DNA of 56,690 nucleotides from JAKQIM01 sp964633225 (GTDB lineage: Bacteria > Chloroflexota > Anaerolineae > Anaerolineales > UBA4823): contig CAZWFQ010000018.1 in the NCBI GenBank assembly GCA_964633225.1, forward strand, positions 1 to 56,690, given 5' to 3'. Position 1 is the stretch's first letter, and each line of letters opens with the position of its first letter. Shown here piece by piece: positions 8,062 to 15,104 of this stretch. The notes below the pieces were generated by a model. The model had not been told where the DNA came from. It did no database searches and saw nothing but the letters and a program-made list of their open reading frames with translations. The position numbers and the translations under genes were made by a program.

Positions 8062-9177
8062 CTAACTCTCGATAACTTCCACGGTCGTACTTTCATCACC
8101 AGTGATGCTGATATCAACCATGCCAGGATCGTAGGGGACTGATGGCTGAAGCCAACGCCAGACCCATTTCGCATCTTCAGGCAGGCAGTTCACGCAGCCA
8201 TGCGATACAGGCGTGCCAAAGCTGTTATGCCACACGGTGGCGTGGATGGCAACACCTCCGGTCACAAAAATCGAAGTCCACCCTACGCCAGGTAGATCAT
8301 AAGACGAGCCTGTTGTTACCCCTCCGCTCATTTGCAGGGAGAAAAATTTCCTTGAAACACGGTGTTTCCCCACTGGGGTTGACCAGTTATCCACCGCTTG
8401 CCCGGCCGCATTCCATTTACCACCCGATGAAATCAGGCAAAAGAACACCTCGCTGTTCCCCTCATAACAAGAAAGAGTCTGGCGGCTCAGGTCAATGACC
8501 ACTTTTTTCTCTGTCACATCCGGATTAATTGGGGCGATCTCTTCATCCGTAAGGGCCCGCAAAGCCCGAGATGGCGCCCACAACTTATCCACACCGCCGT
8601 AATAGTTTGGATTCACCCGGTAGTAGGTTTCGCCATTTTCTTCCCGAGAGCTGTCCACCCAAAAAACCTGCCCATAATAAAAACGCACCGGCAGCCCATT
8701 CGTGAGTCGCTCTTTCACCCATGAATTACCAGACGGATCATTCTCCAATACCACATCCGTATAGGGGACTGTGACCTCAACCCATGCACCATTCCCAATG
8801 CTCGTCTGGCGAAACGCTGCAAGTTGTTGATTGGGCCGGTTGCGCACCGGCTGGATATACGGGCTGTAAATATAACCTTCCGGCGTTTCAACCCATCGCT
8901 GTGCAAACAAGCCATAAATATTGTACGGGGGTTGCCCTGCCGCTTCCCTTAGCCAGGGAACAACCGCATCATCATACAGTACGCCCACGGTTTGACTGTC
9001 GATATTGGGACGAGCTTTTAAGTCCACTTTTTGAAGAACCCGGCCCAATCGTTCATGATCAGGGAAATCGGGTAAGAGGCGCTTGCCACCTGGCATACGA
9101 AAAGCCAGGCTGCCCAGGCCAAGGGCAGCAATTTTCAGAAAATCACGTCGCGAGTTTGTATAGGTATGCATAGGCAT
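8062..9177 (-). CDS. Tat-exported L,D-transpeptidase (YkuD domain)
   Basis: A 371-residue protein. The N-terminus has a twin-arginine signal (SRRDFLK followed by a hydrophobic stretch). The middle region (about 50-200) has no fold I can name with certainty; an SH3-like module is possible. The C-terminal YkuD domain (about 225-360) contains HATVWHNSFGTPVSHGCVN, with catalytic His326 and Cys328. These enzymes form 3-3 cross-links in peptidoglycan or attach proteins to it. The ATG lies exactly 6 nt after a TATCCT -10, so the mRNA is probably leaderless. It heads the eight-gene minus-strand run down to 3585. Confidence 0.88.
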   Translation of the reverse strand: MPMHTYTNSRRDFLKIAALGLGSLAFRMPGGKRLLPDFPDHERLGRVLQKVDLKARPNIDSQTVGVLYDDAVVPWLREAAGQPPYNIYGLFAQRWVETPEGYIYSPYIQPVRNRPNQQLAAFRQTSIGNGAWVEVTVPYTDVVLENDPSGNSWVKERLTNGLPVRFYYGQVFWVDSSREENGETYYRVNPNYYGGVDKLWAPSRALRALTDEEIAPINPDVTEKKVVIDLSRQTLSCYEGNSEVFFCLISSGGKWNAAGQAVDNWSTPVGKHRVSRKFFSLQMSGGVTTGSSYDLPGVGWTSIFVTGGVAIHATVWHNSFGTPVSHGCVNCLPEDAKWVWRWLQPSVPYDPGMVDISITGDESTTVEVIES

Positions 9178-9183
9178 CGGTTA

Positions 9184-9212
9184 AGGATAACCTGAAAAGA
9201 TAGACGGGTCAA
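9184..9212 (-). promoter_or_regulatory. Promoter TTGACC-N17-TATCCT of the L,D-transpeptidase operon
   Basis: On the minus strand TTGACC (9212-9207), a 17-nt spacer and TATCCT (9189-9184) are followed after 6 nt by the ATG at 9177. The geometry implies that the transcript starts at the start codon. Part of it overlaps a small inverted repeat, GGTTA-AGGA-TAACC (9179-9192). Confidence 0.7.
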
Positions 9213-9269
9213 TAGAATCGGCCAGATGTTCGGATTAAGATTTTCTGAGAGCTCACTACACTTTCGGGG

Positions 9270-9275
9270 TACAAT
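9270..9275 (+). promoter_or_regulatory. -10 element TACAAT, predicted leaderless start
   Basis: TACAAT lies exactly 6 nt before the ATG at 9282. I see no good -35 at 17 nt, so this is weaker than the neighbouring divergent promoter. The spacing is nevertheless identical to that at 115, 9177 and 18520. Confidence 0.5.
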
Positions 9276-9281
9276 ATCTAT

Positions 9282-10259
9282 ATGATTGAGAACCTTCTCC
9301 CCCTCATCTTGCGTACCCATACCCTGCCGCAGCCTTGGGTCATGATGCTAGAAGGCCGCTGCCGCCAGGTGGTGGGTCCCCTGGATGCCACCTGCATGGC
9401 GCCCGAATTGGAAGCTCAGCTTGACCAGGCAGCAGGCCTGTTCACGCTGCTGACCATTCCAATCACTGATGCCGTATTGAAAAAGGCACCGCACCTGCGC
9501 GTGGTCAGCAACATGGCGGCAGGTGTGGACAATATCGATCTTGCCGCTTGCACTCGGCGCGGAATCCCGGTGGGCAATACCCCAGGCGTATTGACCGAAG
9601 GAACTGCCGACCTGACCATGGCCCTGCTGCTGGCTGCTGGGCGCGGCTTATTCCCTGCCAGCCAGGATGCCCGCTTAGGCCGCTGGAAAACCTGGTCGCC
9701 CACCGGTTGGCTGGGCGCTGATCTTAAGGGGGCCACCCTGGGAATCATTGGCATGGGCAAAATCGGACAGGCAGTGGCGCAGCGCGCCGCCGGCTTTGGG
9801 ATGCGTATCGTTTATGCCGACTCGCAACGATCATCTTGTGACGATCCAAACTGCCTGCCGCTCCAAGATCTCCTTAAACAAAGCGATTTTGTCAGCCTGC
9901 ACGTTCCTTTGAACAATGAAACTCGCTGCCTGATCAATGACGAGACTCTCAAGCTGATGAAACCCACCGCCATCCTGATCAACGCCGCCCGCGGACCCGT
10001 GGTAGACACCGGCGCGCTGGTCAAAGCCCTAAGTGCAGGCAAAATTGCCGGCGCCGCCCTCGATGTGACCGATCCCGAGCCCTTGCCGCCCACTCACCCG
10101 CTCTACAGCCTGTCGAACTGTCTGATCGTGCCGCACATTGGTTCCGCCACCCAAAACACCCGCCGCCGCATGGCAGAATTAGCCTGCGAAAACCTGCTCG
10201 CCGGGCTAGAAGGCCGTCATCTCCCTTATTGTGCCAATCCCCAAGTATACCAACGCTAG
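9282..10259 (+). CDS. D-isomer-specific 2-hydroxyacid dehydrogenase (glyoxylate reductase-like)
   Basis: A 325-residue NAD(P)-dependent oxidoreductase. The Rossmann motif is LGIIGMGKIGQAV (about residue 150), followed by HVPLNNETRCLIN and the active-site triad regions: Arg in INAARGPVVDTGAL, Glu in DVTDPEPLPPTHPLY, and His in PHIGSATQNTRRRMAELA. The order and length match glyoxylate/hydroxypyruvate reductases and related hydroxyacid dehydrogenases rather than the longer SerA with an ACT domain. The exact substrate cannot be read from sequence. Its start is predicted leaderless. The xylanase gene begins 20 nt after its stop. Confidence 0.88.
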   Translation: MIENLLPLILRTHTLPQPWVMMLEGRCRQVVGPLDATCMAPELEAQLDQAAGLFTLLTIPITDAVLKKAPHLRVVSNMAAGVDNIDLAACTRRGIPVGNTPGVLTEGTADLTMALLLAAGRGLFPASQDARLGRWKTWSPTGWLGADLKGATLGIIGMGKIGQAVAQRAAGFGMRIVYADSQRSSCDDPNCLPLQDLLKQSDFVSLHVPLNNETRCLINDETLKLMKPTAILINAARGPVVDTGALVKALSAGKIAGAALDVTDPEPLPPTHPLYSLSNCLIVPHIGSATQNTRRRMAELACENLLAGLEGRHLPYCANPQVYQR

Positions 10260-10278
10260 ACCATGGCCTCGAAAAACG

Positions 10279-11310
10279 ATGAAAAAATATCTCTTCCTGC
10301 TCGGCCTGCTCATCGTTTTCATCACAGCCTGTGCTCTGTGGGTAGTTAAAGGCAACAACGATACCCCGTTACGCATCTTGGCCCAGCGCAACCATCTGTA
10401 TATTGGCGCCGCGGTCAATGGCTGGTATTTAACCGATCCATACTATGCCAACACCTTAACCCGCGAATTCAATATCATCACCCCCGAAAACGCGATGAAA
10501 TTCGGCCCCTTAAGCCCGGCTCAGGGCGAGTACAACTTTACTGAGGCGGATGCCATTGTGAACTTTGCCATCGAAAACGACATGCCGGTACGCGGCCACG
10601 TCCTCGTCTGGACCAACCAACTCCCCGACTGGCTCCTTGATCGCCAATGGACGCGTGATGAGCTGATCGAGATCCTGCGCAATCACATCTTCACCGTCGT
10701 AGGGCGTTATCGCGGCAAGATCATGGCTTGGGACGTGGTCAACGAAACCATTGCCGATGATGGCACACTGGCCGATAATTTCTGGACCAATGGCATTGGG
10801 CCTGATTACATCGAGATGGCTTTCCGATGGGCACATGAGGCCGACCCAGAGGCGCTGTTGTTTTATAACGACTTTAACGCCGAGGGCGCAGGCCCCAAAT
10901 CAGACGGGGTTTACGGCCTGGTGGCTGACCTGGTCCAAAACGGAGTCCCCATACATGGTGTGGGCTTTGAAATGCACACCACCATTGATTGGAATGTTGA
11001 TCCAACAATCATGGCAGCTAACATGGAACGCCTGGAAGCCCTCGGGCTCGAAGTCCACATCACCGAGATGGATGTACGCATACCTTCACCTGTGGAGCCC
11101 GCCGCCCTGGAACGCCAGGCTGAAATCTACCGGACTGTAATGAGGGCTTGCCTCGAGGCTGCCAACTGCACCACCTTTATCATGTGGGGAGTTAGCGATG
11201 CCCACTCCTGGATTCCCTGGGTTTATCCAGGATGGGGATCGGCAACCATACTGGATGAGGAATATCAACCAAAACCGGCCTACTGGGCCATCCACACCCT
11301 GCTTAAATGA
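10279..11310 (+). CDS. GH10 endo-1,4-beta-xylanase, putative lipoprotein
   Basis: A 343-residue secreted enzyme. The N-terminus is a lipoprotein signal with lipobox ITAC at about residue 17, so the enzyme is probably anchored outside the membrane. The GH10 barrel shows ITPENAMKFGPL, RGHVLVWTNQLPDW, the acid/base Glu156 in WDVVNETIADDG, and the nucleophile Glu263 in VHITEMDVRI, plus MWGVSDAHSWIP near the end. It hydrolyses internal beta-1,4 bonds of xylan. I chose the ATG at 10279 because it gives the signal peptide; a GTG at 10231 would overlap the upstream gene. Fermentation of plant polymers is common in Anaerolineae, which fits. Confidence 0.93.
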   Translation: MKKYLFLLGLLIVFITACALWVVKGNNDTPLRILAQRNHLYIGAAVNGWYLTDPYYANTLTREFNIITPENAMKFGPLSPAQGEYNFTEADAIVNFAIENDMPVRGHVLVWTNQLPDWLLDRQWTRDELIEILRNHIFTVVGRYRGKIMAWDVVNETIADDGTLADNFWTNGIGPDYIEMAFRWAHEADPEALLFYNDFNAEGAGPKSDGVYGLVADLVQNGVPIHGVGFEMHTTIDWNVDPTIMAANMERLEALGLEVHITEMDVRIPSPVEPAALERQAEIYRTVMRACLEAANCTTFIMWGVSDAHSWIPWVYPGWGSATILDEEYQPKPAYWAIHTLLK

Positions 11311-11316
11311 CAAGTC

Positions 11317-11344
11317 TTGACAATCGTCCAGCCAATGGTAAACT
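11317..11344 (+). promoter_or_regulatory. Promoter TTGACA-N16-TAAACT for the proS leader
   Basis: A perfect -35 (11317-11322) is followed after 16 nt by TAAACT (11339-11344), 4/6 to consensus. Transcription should start near 11351, only about 4 nt before the leader ORF at 11355. The promoter starts 6 nt after the xylanase stop codon, so proS is a separate unit. Confidence 0.65.
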
Positions 11345-11354
11345 AAACTCTATC

Positions 11355-11438
11355 ATGAAACTGTATCGCTCCCTGCCTATCCCGGCCCCTACCAACCGCA
11401 AGCCCCAGGCTTTCGGTCAGTCGGCGTTTACCCAGTAG
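11355..11438 (+). CDS. Candidate proline-rich leader peptide of proS
   Basis: A 27-codon ORF (ATG to TAG) lies in the 200-bp leader between the promoter and proS. Its product contains LPIPAPTNRKP, with prolines at positions 8, 10, 12 and 17 encoded by CCT, CCG, CCT and CCC. A leader peptide rich in the amino acid handled by the downstream synthetase, followed by a terminator-like hairpin, is the classic layout of ribosome-mediated transcription attenuation. The 3' end of the ORF (GGCGTT, 11423-11428) can pair with AACGCC (11460-11465), which includes part of the terminator's left arm. No T-box sequence was seen. That the peptide is translated is inference. Confidence 0.55.
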   Translation: MKLYRSLPIPAPTNRKPQAFGQSAFTQ

Positions 11439-11461
11439 ACAGGATCACTCGCATCAGCCAA

Positions 11462-11499
11462 CGCCCTCTGGATTGAAAGCCCAGAGGGCGGATTTTATT
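11462..11499 (+). terminator. Terminator-like attenuator hairpin before proS
   Basis: A perfect 10-bp GC-rich stem (CGCCCTCTGG 11462-11471 with CCAGAGGGCG 11481-11490, 9-nt loop) is followed by GATTTTATT. The ribosome-binding site AAGGAG of proS starts only a few nt later (11500-11505). A hairpin here would stop transcription just before the gene unless prevented, so conditional termination is likely. It could instead sequester the ribosome-binding region. Confidence 0.6.
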
Positions 11500-11511
11500 A
11501 AGGAGACACCC

Positions 11512-13290
11512 ATGAAAATGACTAAACTCTTCAGCCAGACTTTGAGAGATGTACCGTCTGATGCAGAGACCGCCAGCCATCAATTACTGCTGAGGGCTGG
11601 TTTCATTCGCCAGCTTGCAGCCGGCATTTTCACGTACCTGCCTTTGGCGCGGCGCACATTGAATAAAATCGAGAACATCATGCGCCAAGAAATCAACGCC
11701 ATTGGTGGACAAGAGATCAGCATGCCAGTCGTCCATCCTGCCGAACTCTGGCAAGAGACAGGCCGTTGGTACCAAATTGGCTCTGAGATGGGGCGCTTCA
11801 AAGACAAAAACGGGCGCGATATGGCCCTGGCAATGACACACGAGGAGGTGGTAGCCGACCTTGTACGCCGCGAGGTACGCTCTTACAGGCAGTTACCACA
11901 GCTTATTTATCACATTCAAACCAAGTGGCGCGACGACCCACGCCCTCGCGCCGGGCTAATCCGCGCCAGGGAATTCACCATGAAAGACAGCTACAGCTTA
12001 GATGCAGACTGGGAGGGGCTGGATAAACAGTACCGGGCCCACTACCAGGCTTACTTCAACATCTTCCACCGCACTGGGCTGCCCGTGGTGGCAGTCAGTG
12101 CCGATGTTGGTATGATGGGCGGGCAAATGGCGCACGAATTCATGTACCTGACCGCAATTGGCGAAGACACATTGCTGATCTGCGATCACTGCAGCTATGC
12201 CGCCAATCGCCAAATAGCCCGCTTTGCAAAACCAGCTTCCATCGCCGAAGCCCCACTGCCAGTTGAGAAAGTTGCTACGCCTGGCACCAAAACAATTGAA
12301 GAATTAGCCAATTTCCTCGGTATTACCCATGCTCAAACTGCCAAAGCTGTTTTTATGATGGCAGTCATTCCAGAAGGCCAGCAAAAAGCAGAACGCTTTG
12401 TTTTTGCAGTGGTAAGAGGCGACATGGAAGTCAACGAGACCAAGCTCGCCAATGCTGTGAAAGCCATCGAACTGCGCCCTGCAACGGAAGAAGAAATCCG
12501 CACCACCGGGGCAGTTCCCGGTTATGCATCACCAGTAGGATTGAAGAACGTCTTGGTGGTGGTAGATGACCTGATCCCCAATGCAGCCAACCTGGTCTCT
12601 GGCGCCAACCAAGAAGGCTACCATCTGCGCAATGTCAACCACGGCCGAGATTATGAAGCAAGCATTGTCGCTGATATCACCGCAGCGCGCCAGGGTGATG
12701 GCTGCCCGCAATGCGGTGAACCCCTGCGCGCAGAGCGCGGCGTCGAGGTCGGCAATATCTTCAAGCTTGGGTCACGTTACAGCGAAGCCTTGGGCTGCCT
12801 TTACCTGGATCAAAATGGGCAAACCCATCCTGTGATCATGGGCTCTTATGGCATTGGCAACGGGCGTTTGCTGGCTTGCATCGCAGAAGGCCACCACGAT
12901 GAACACGGCCTGGTCTGGCCAATCAGCGTTGCGCCATACCAGGTTCACCTGATCAAGCTGGCGGGCAAAGCCAAAGATTCTCCTGATGAAACATCGCGCA
13001 TTGCTGAGCAGATATACCATGAGCTTGAGCAATCCGGCGTGGAAGTGTTGTTCGATGATCGCGACGAAAGCCCCGGGGTCAAATTCAACGACGCCGACCT
13101 GATCGGCATCCCCATCCGGCTAACGGTTGGAGAACGATCACTGAAAAATGGCGGCGTTGAACTCAAGCCCCGATTGCAAGACGAGCGCTCCATCATCGCC
13201 GTAGAACAGGTGTGCACACGCGTAAAGGCCGAGATCGCCGCCCTAGAAGACGCCCTCCAGGCTGGTATCGTCCTCGTCCCGTTTAAGTGA
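11512..13290 (+). CDS. proS: Prolyl-tRNA synthetase, bacterial type with editing insertion
   Basis: A 592-residue class II aminoacyl-tRNA synthetase. The N-terminal catalytic core has HQLLLRAGFIRQLAAGIFTYLPLA (motif 1 region), then TKWRDDPRPRAGLIRAREFTMKD (motif 2) and, after a long insertion (about residues 235-390, the bacterial editing INS domain that hydrolyses Ala-tRNA-Pro), IMGSYGIGNGRLLACIAEGHHDE (motif 3). The anticodon-binding domain forms the C-terminus. I chose the ATG at 11512 because AAGGAG lies 7 nt upstream; an in-frame ATG at 11473 falls inside the attenuator hairpin. Regulation by the leader above is likely. It ends before a convergent receiver gene. Confidence 0.96.
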   Translation: MKMTKLFSQTLRDVPSDAETASHQLLLRAGFIRQLAAGIFTYLPLARRTLNKIENIMRQEINAIGGQEISMPVVHPAELWQETGRWYQIGSEMGRFKDKNGRDMALAMTHEEVVADLVRREVRSYRQLPQLIYHIQTKWRDDPRPRAGLIRAREFTMKDSYSLDADWEGLDKQYRAHYQAYFNIFHRTGLPVVAVSADVGMMGGQMAHEFMYLTAIGEDTLLICDHCSYAANRQIARFAKPASIAEAPLPVEKVATPGTKTIEELANFLGITHAQTAKAVFMMAVIPEGQQKAERFVFAVVRGDMEVNETKLANAVKAIELRPATEEEIRTTGAVPGYASPVGLKNVLVVVDDLIPNAANLVSGANQEGYHLRNVNHGRDYEASIVADITAARQGDGCPQCGEPLRAERGVEVGNIFKLGSRYSEALGCLYLDQNGQTHPVIMGSYGIGNGRLLACIAEGHHDEHGLVWPISVAPYQVHLIKLAGKAKDSPDETSRIAEQIYHELEQSGVEVLFDDRDESPGVKFNDADLIGIPIRLTVGERSLKNGGVELKPRLQDERSIIAVEQVCTRVKAEIAALEDALQAGIVLVPFK

Positions 13291-13311
13291 TACACATATG
13301 AAACAGCAAAA

Positions 13312-13356
13312 GTTCTGGGGCTGTCCCAAAAAATACTTTTGAGATAGCCCCAGAAC
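13312..13356. terminator. Stem-loop between convergent proS and receiver gene
   Basis: An 11-bp stem (GTTCTGGGGCT 13312-13322 with AGCCCCAGAAC 13346-13356) encloses an AT-rich inner hairpin. On the minus strand the stem is followed by TTTTGCTGTTT, so it best serves the receiver gene. On the plus strand the T-run is poor. Confidence 0.6.
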
Positions 13357-13382
13357 CTTCCCCTTCACCAAAATCAAAACAC

Positions 13383-13790
13383 TTAATTTTGGGTCGAAGC
13401 CACCCAAACCTCAACCAACGACAAAATGGAAGAAAAGTCCTCGCGTTTATTGACAATATGGTTGAAGTATTTCATGCCATTGCGATATGTATCATTACCC
13501 TCGAGCGCTCGGCGGTCTAGAGCCGTGTACGCCAAGATCACAGGTTTGTCGCCATTCTGAAGACGAATCGCTTCGGCGATTTCTGTCCCATTTTTCTGCG
13601 GCATCATCATGTCAACAATCCAAACCTTAGCCGTAACTCCGCCCCCAACTATGGCATTGTAGGCCATCATTGGATTGTTGAATGTCATATATTTCCACTC
13701 ATTAAATTTCCAAATAATATAGTGCTGAAAAATGTCTGTTAACGACACTTCATCATCAATGAAAATTACATCATACAACACATTGGACAT
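13383..13790 (-). CDS. Stand-alone response-regulator receiver protein
   Basis: A 135-residue CheY-like protein with no output domain. The acidic pair is in IFIDDEV, the phosphoacceptor Asp is in VWIVDMMMPQKNG (about residue 60), the conserved Thr is in LAYTALD, and a Lys lies in IVNKRED. It probably relays phosphate to or from a sensor kinase encoded elsewhere; no histidine kinase is in the window. The ATG at 13790 and a GTG at 13796 are both possible, and neither has a good ribosome-binding site. It is transcribed alone, convergent with proS. Confidence 0.82.
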   Translation of the reverse strand: MSNVLYDVIFIDDEVSLTDIFQHYIIWKFNEWKYMTFNNPMMAYNAIVGGGVTAKVWIVDMMMPQKNGTEIAEAIRLQNGDKPVILAYTALDRRALEGNDTYRNGMKYFNHIVNKREDFSSILSLVEVWVASTQN

Positions 13791-13839
13791 ACACACCCAT
13801 CCGCATCCCAGAATGAAAGGGACTCTGGTTCCATTTCGG

Positions 13840-13868
13840 ATTGTATTTTAACACACTTGCAATTCCAA
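13840..13868 (-). promoter_or_regulatory. Promoter TTGGAA-N17-TACAAT for the receiver gene
   Basis: On the minus strand TTGGAA (13868-13863) and TACAAT (13845-13840) are spaced by 17 nt. Transcription would begin about 45 nt before the start codon. Confidence 0.5.
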
Positions 13869-13902
13869 TGGTATCCCGCTTTATTCCTAACCAAGAGTCT
13901 CC

Positions 13903-13918
13903 TTGCCCATCTGGGCAA
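13903..13918. promoter_or_regulatory. Palindrome upstream of the DinB-like gene
   Basis: TTGCCCA-TC-TGGGCAA is a perfect 7-bp inverted repeat with a 2-nt centre. It lies 12 nt upstream of the TGCACA (13930-13935)/TACACT (13953-13958) promoter, which has a 17-nt spacer. It could be a regulator site; with no T-run and so short a loop, it is not a convincing terminator. Confidence 0.35.
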
Positions 13919-13992
13919 TAAAATTAACCTGCACACAAGCCCAGTTTCATGCTACACTCTAACAGGCTTATTTTTGCGATTGGAGGATTAAG

Positions 13993-14463
13993 ATGGATAA
14001 AGATACTGCGATTACAAAACTGGAAGGAAGCCGCAGAGCACTGCTCGAGTCAATCCAAGGCCTGAGCGAAACACAACTCTCACAGAAACCAGTCGAGGGT
14101 ACCTGGACCGCTAAAGATTTGATCTCCCACGTGACCACCTGGGAGATCACTGTGCTTCAACCCCTCAAGCAACTGCTTGAAACAGGAACATTTATGCCAA
14201 CCCCCATTCCCAATCACCTGGCATGGAACGATCAACAAGCACTGATTTGGCAGCAGAAAACCTTGGCACAAGTGCAAGATGAGATGAACATCACCCGCCA
14301 ACAACTCATAGCTGCTGCGGAAAAACTTCCACCGGCTCAATGGGACCTGGTGCTGCTTGCTCCCTGGGGCGGCGAGGGGACGTTGGCTCAACTCCTGGCT
14401 GGCCTTGCCGCTCACGAGATGGAACATGCCGAAAGTATCTGCAAAGGATTTGCTGGGGCGTGA
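13993..14463 (+). CDS. DinB-superfamily protein
   Basis: A 156-residue four-helix-bundle protein. The family's metal-binding His positions appear in WTAKDLISHVTTWE (about residue 45) and LAAHEMEHAESI (near 145). DinB-like proteins include thiol-dependent S-transferases and damage-induced proteins; related ClbS/DfsB members protect DNA. The substrate here cannot be inferred. A clear GGAGG site precedes the ATG. The next gene, a small membrane protein, begins about 80 nt later. Confidence 0.75.
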   Translation: MDKDTAITKLEGSRRALLESIQGLSETQLSQKPVEGTWTAKDLISHVTTWEITVLQPLKQLLETGTFMPTPIPNHLAWNDQQALIWQQKTLAQVQDEMNITRQQLIAAAEKLPPAQWDLVLLAPWGGEGTLAQLLAGLAAHEMEHAESICKGFAGA

Positions 14464-14540
14464 ACTTACTGCAACTATCTTATCTCGCGTCCGTAGATCA
14501 TAATGCATTCAACACTCGTATATACAAAGGAGAGAAAAAA

Positions 14541-14744
14541 ATGAACGATCGTCCCGGATGTTTTTCTGGATTGCTTAAGCTTGGTATTCTGAATTGGGTC
14601 TTTGACTGGCTGCAAGAACGCTTTGGTTTTGGTCGCGGTCTATCTTGCACCGGATGCGGCTGCGGGATCATCTTGCTGCTGGTTCTCCTGGCACTTGCAT
14701 GCTCTACCCTGCTCGGCACCGATTGGAGTTCATTTAGCTTTTAG
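14541..14744 (+). CDS. Small Cys-containing single-pass membrane protein, unknown
   Basis: A 67-residue protein with a strong AAAGGAG site. An amphipathic N-terminal half (LLKLGILNWVFDWLQERFGFG) leads to a cysteine cluster (SCTGCGCG) immediately before one hydrophobic helix (IILLLVLLALACSTLLG). I do not recognise a family. It lies between the DinB-like gene and tatA and may be transcribed with either. The cysteines next to the membrane could bind metal or form disulfides, which is speculation. Confidence 0.6.
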   Translation: MNDRPGCFSGLLKLGILNWVFDWLQERFGFGRGLSCTGCGCGIILLLVLLALACSTLLGTDWSSFSF

Positions 14745-14766
14745 CTGCAGCAGCCCGGGTACGATG

Positions 14767-14772
14767 TATAAT
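14767..14772 (+). promoter_or_regulatory. -10 element TATAAT for tatA
   Basis: GATGTATAATTA places a consensus -10 34 nt before the tatA start. The same 12-mer context occurs upstream of the degV-family gene at 32125. No strong -35 is visible. Confidence 0.45.
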
Positions 14773-14806
14773 TAGGGGATAAGCTTGTCTTGAAAGGAGT
14801 TTTACT

Positions 14807-14989
14807 ATGCCGAGTTGGTTTGGCGCCCCCGAATTGCTGATCGTTCTGGTGCTTGTGGTTCTGTTATTTGGTGTAGGTCGTATTGGTAAAATTGCCGGCG
14901 AATTGGGACGTGGTATCCGCGAATTCCGCCATGGGTTAAAAGGTGAAGGCGAGGAAACAGAAGACCAGCCAGAAAAACCACAAGAATAA
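14807..14989 (+). CDS. tatA: Twin-arginine translocase subunit TatA/TatE
   Basis: A 60-residue protein with the standard TatA layout: a short N-terminus (MPSWFGAPELL), one hydrophobic helix (about residues 9-22), the conserved FGVGRIGKIAGELGRGIREFR amphipathic helix, and a charged acidic tail. TatA assembles the protein-conducting pore for folded Tat substrates. At least one likely substrate is in this window, the L,D-transpeptidase at 8062-9177. AAAGGAG precedes the start. tatC is not in the window. Confidence 0.92.
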   Translation: MPSWFGAPELLIVLVLVVLLFGVGRIGKIAGELGRGIREFRHGLKGEGEETEDQPEKPQE

Positions 14990-15013
14990 ACCAGTTAACT
15001 TGACACATCAATA

Positions 15014-15031
15014 TTGTGGATAGTTTCACAA
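15014..15031. promoter_or_regulatory. Predicted Rex operator upstream of the uspA-type gene
   Basis: TTGTGGATAGTTTCACAA matches the Rex consensus TTGTGAA-N4-TTCACAA at all but one conserved position. It is the core of a perfect 12-bp inverted repeat (15007-15018 with 15027-15038). Its right edge abuts the -35 at 15034. It shares TTGTGGA with the operator in front of rex itself (24607-24624). Confidence 0.7.
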
Positions 15032-15033
15032 TA

Positions 15034-15062
15034 TTGATTCGACCATCAGAATCCAGTACAAT
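15034..15062 (+). promoter_or_regulatory. Promoter TTGATT-N17-TACAAT for the UspA gene
   Basis: TTGATT (15034-15039) and TACAAT (15057-15062) have a 17-nt spacer; the predicted start is near 15069. The -35 overlaps the arm of the inverted repeat that carries the Rex box. A second perfect TTGACA at 15000-15005 lacks a convincing -10. Confidence 0.6.
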
Positions 15063-15104
15063 GAGTATGAAACCATTGATCATCCAACCCTTGGAGGCAA
15101 AAAA

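Noticed and set aside
11311..11511. T-box riboswitch before proS
   Set aside because: The conserved T-box sequence (AGGGTGGNACCGCG) and specifier loop layout are absent; the leader ORF plus hairpin fits ribosome-mediated attenuation better.
15007..15038. Perfect 12-bp inverted repeat read as a tatA terminator
   Set aside because: The stem is AT-rich, no T-run follows on the plus strand, and its core matches the Rex consensus and a second site at the rex promoter. An operator explains it better, though a dual role cannot be excluded.
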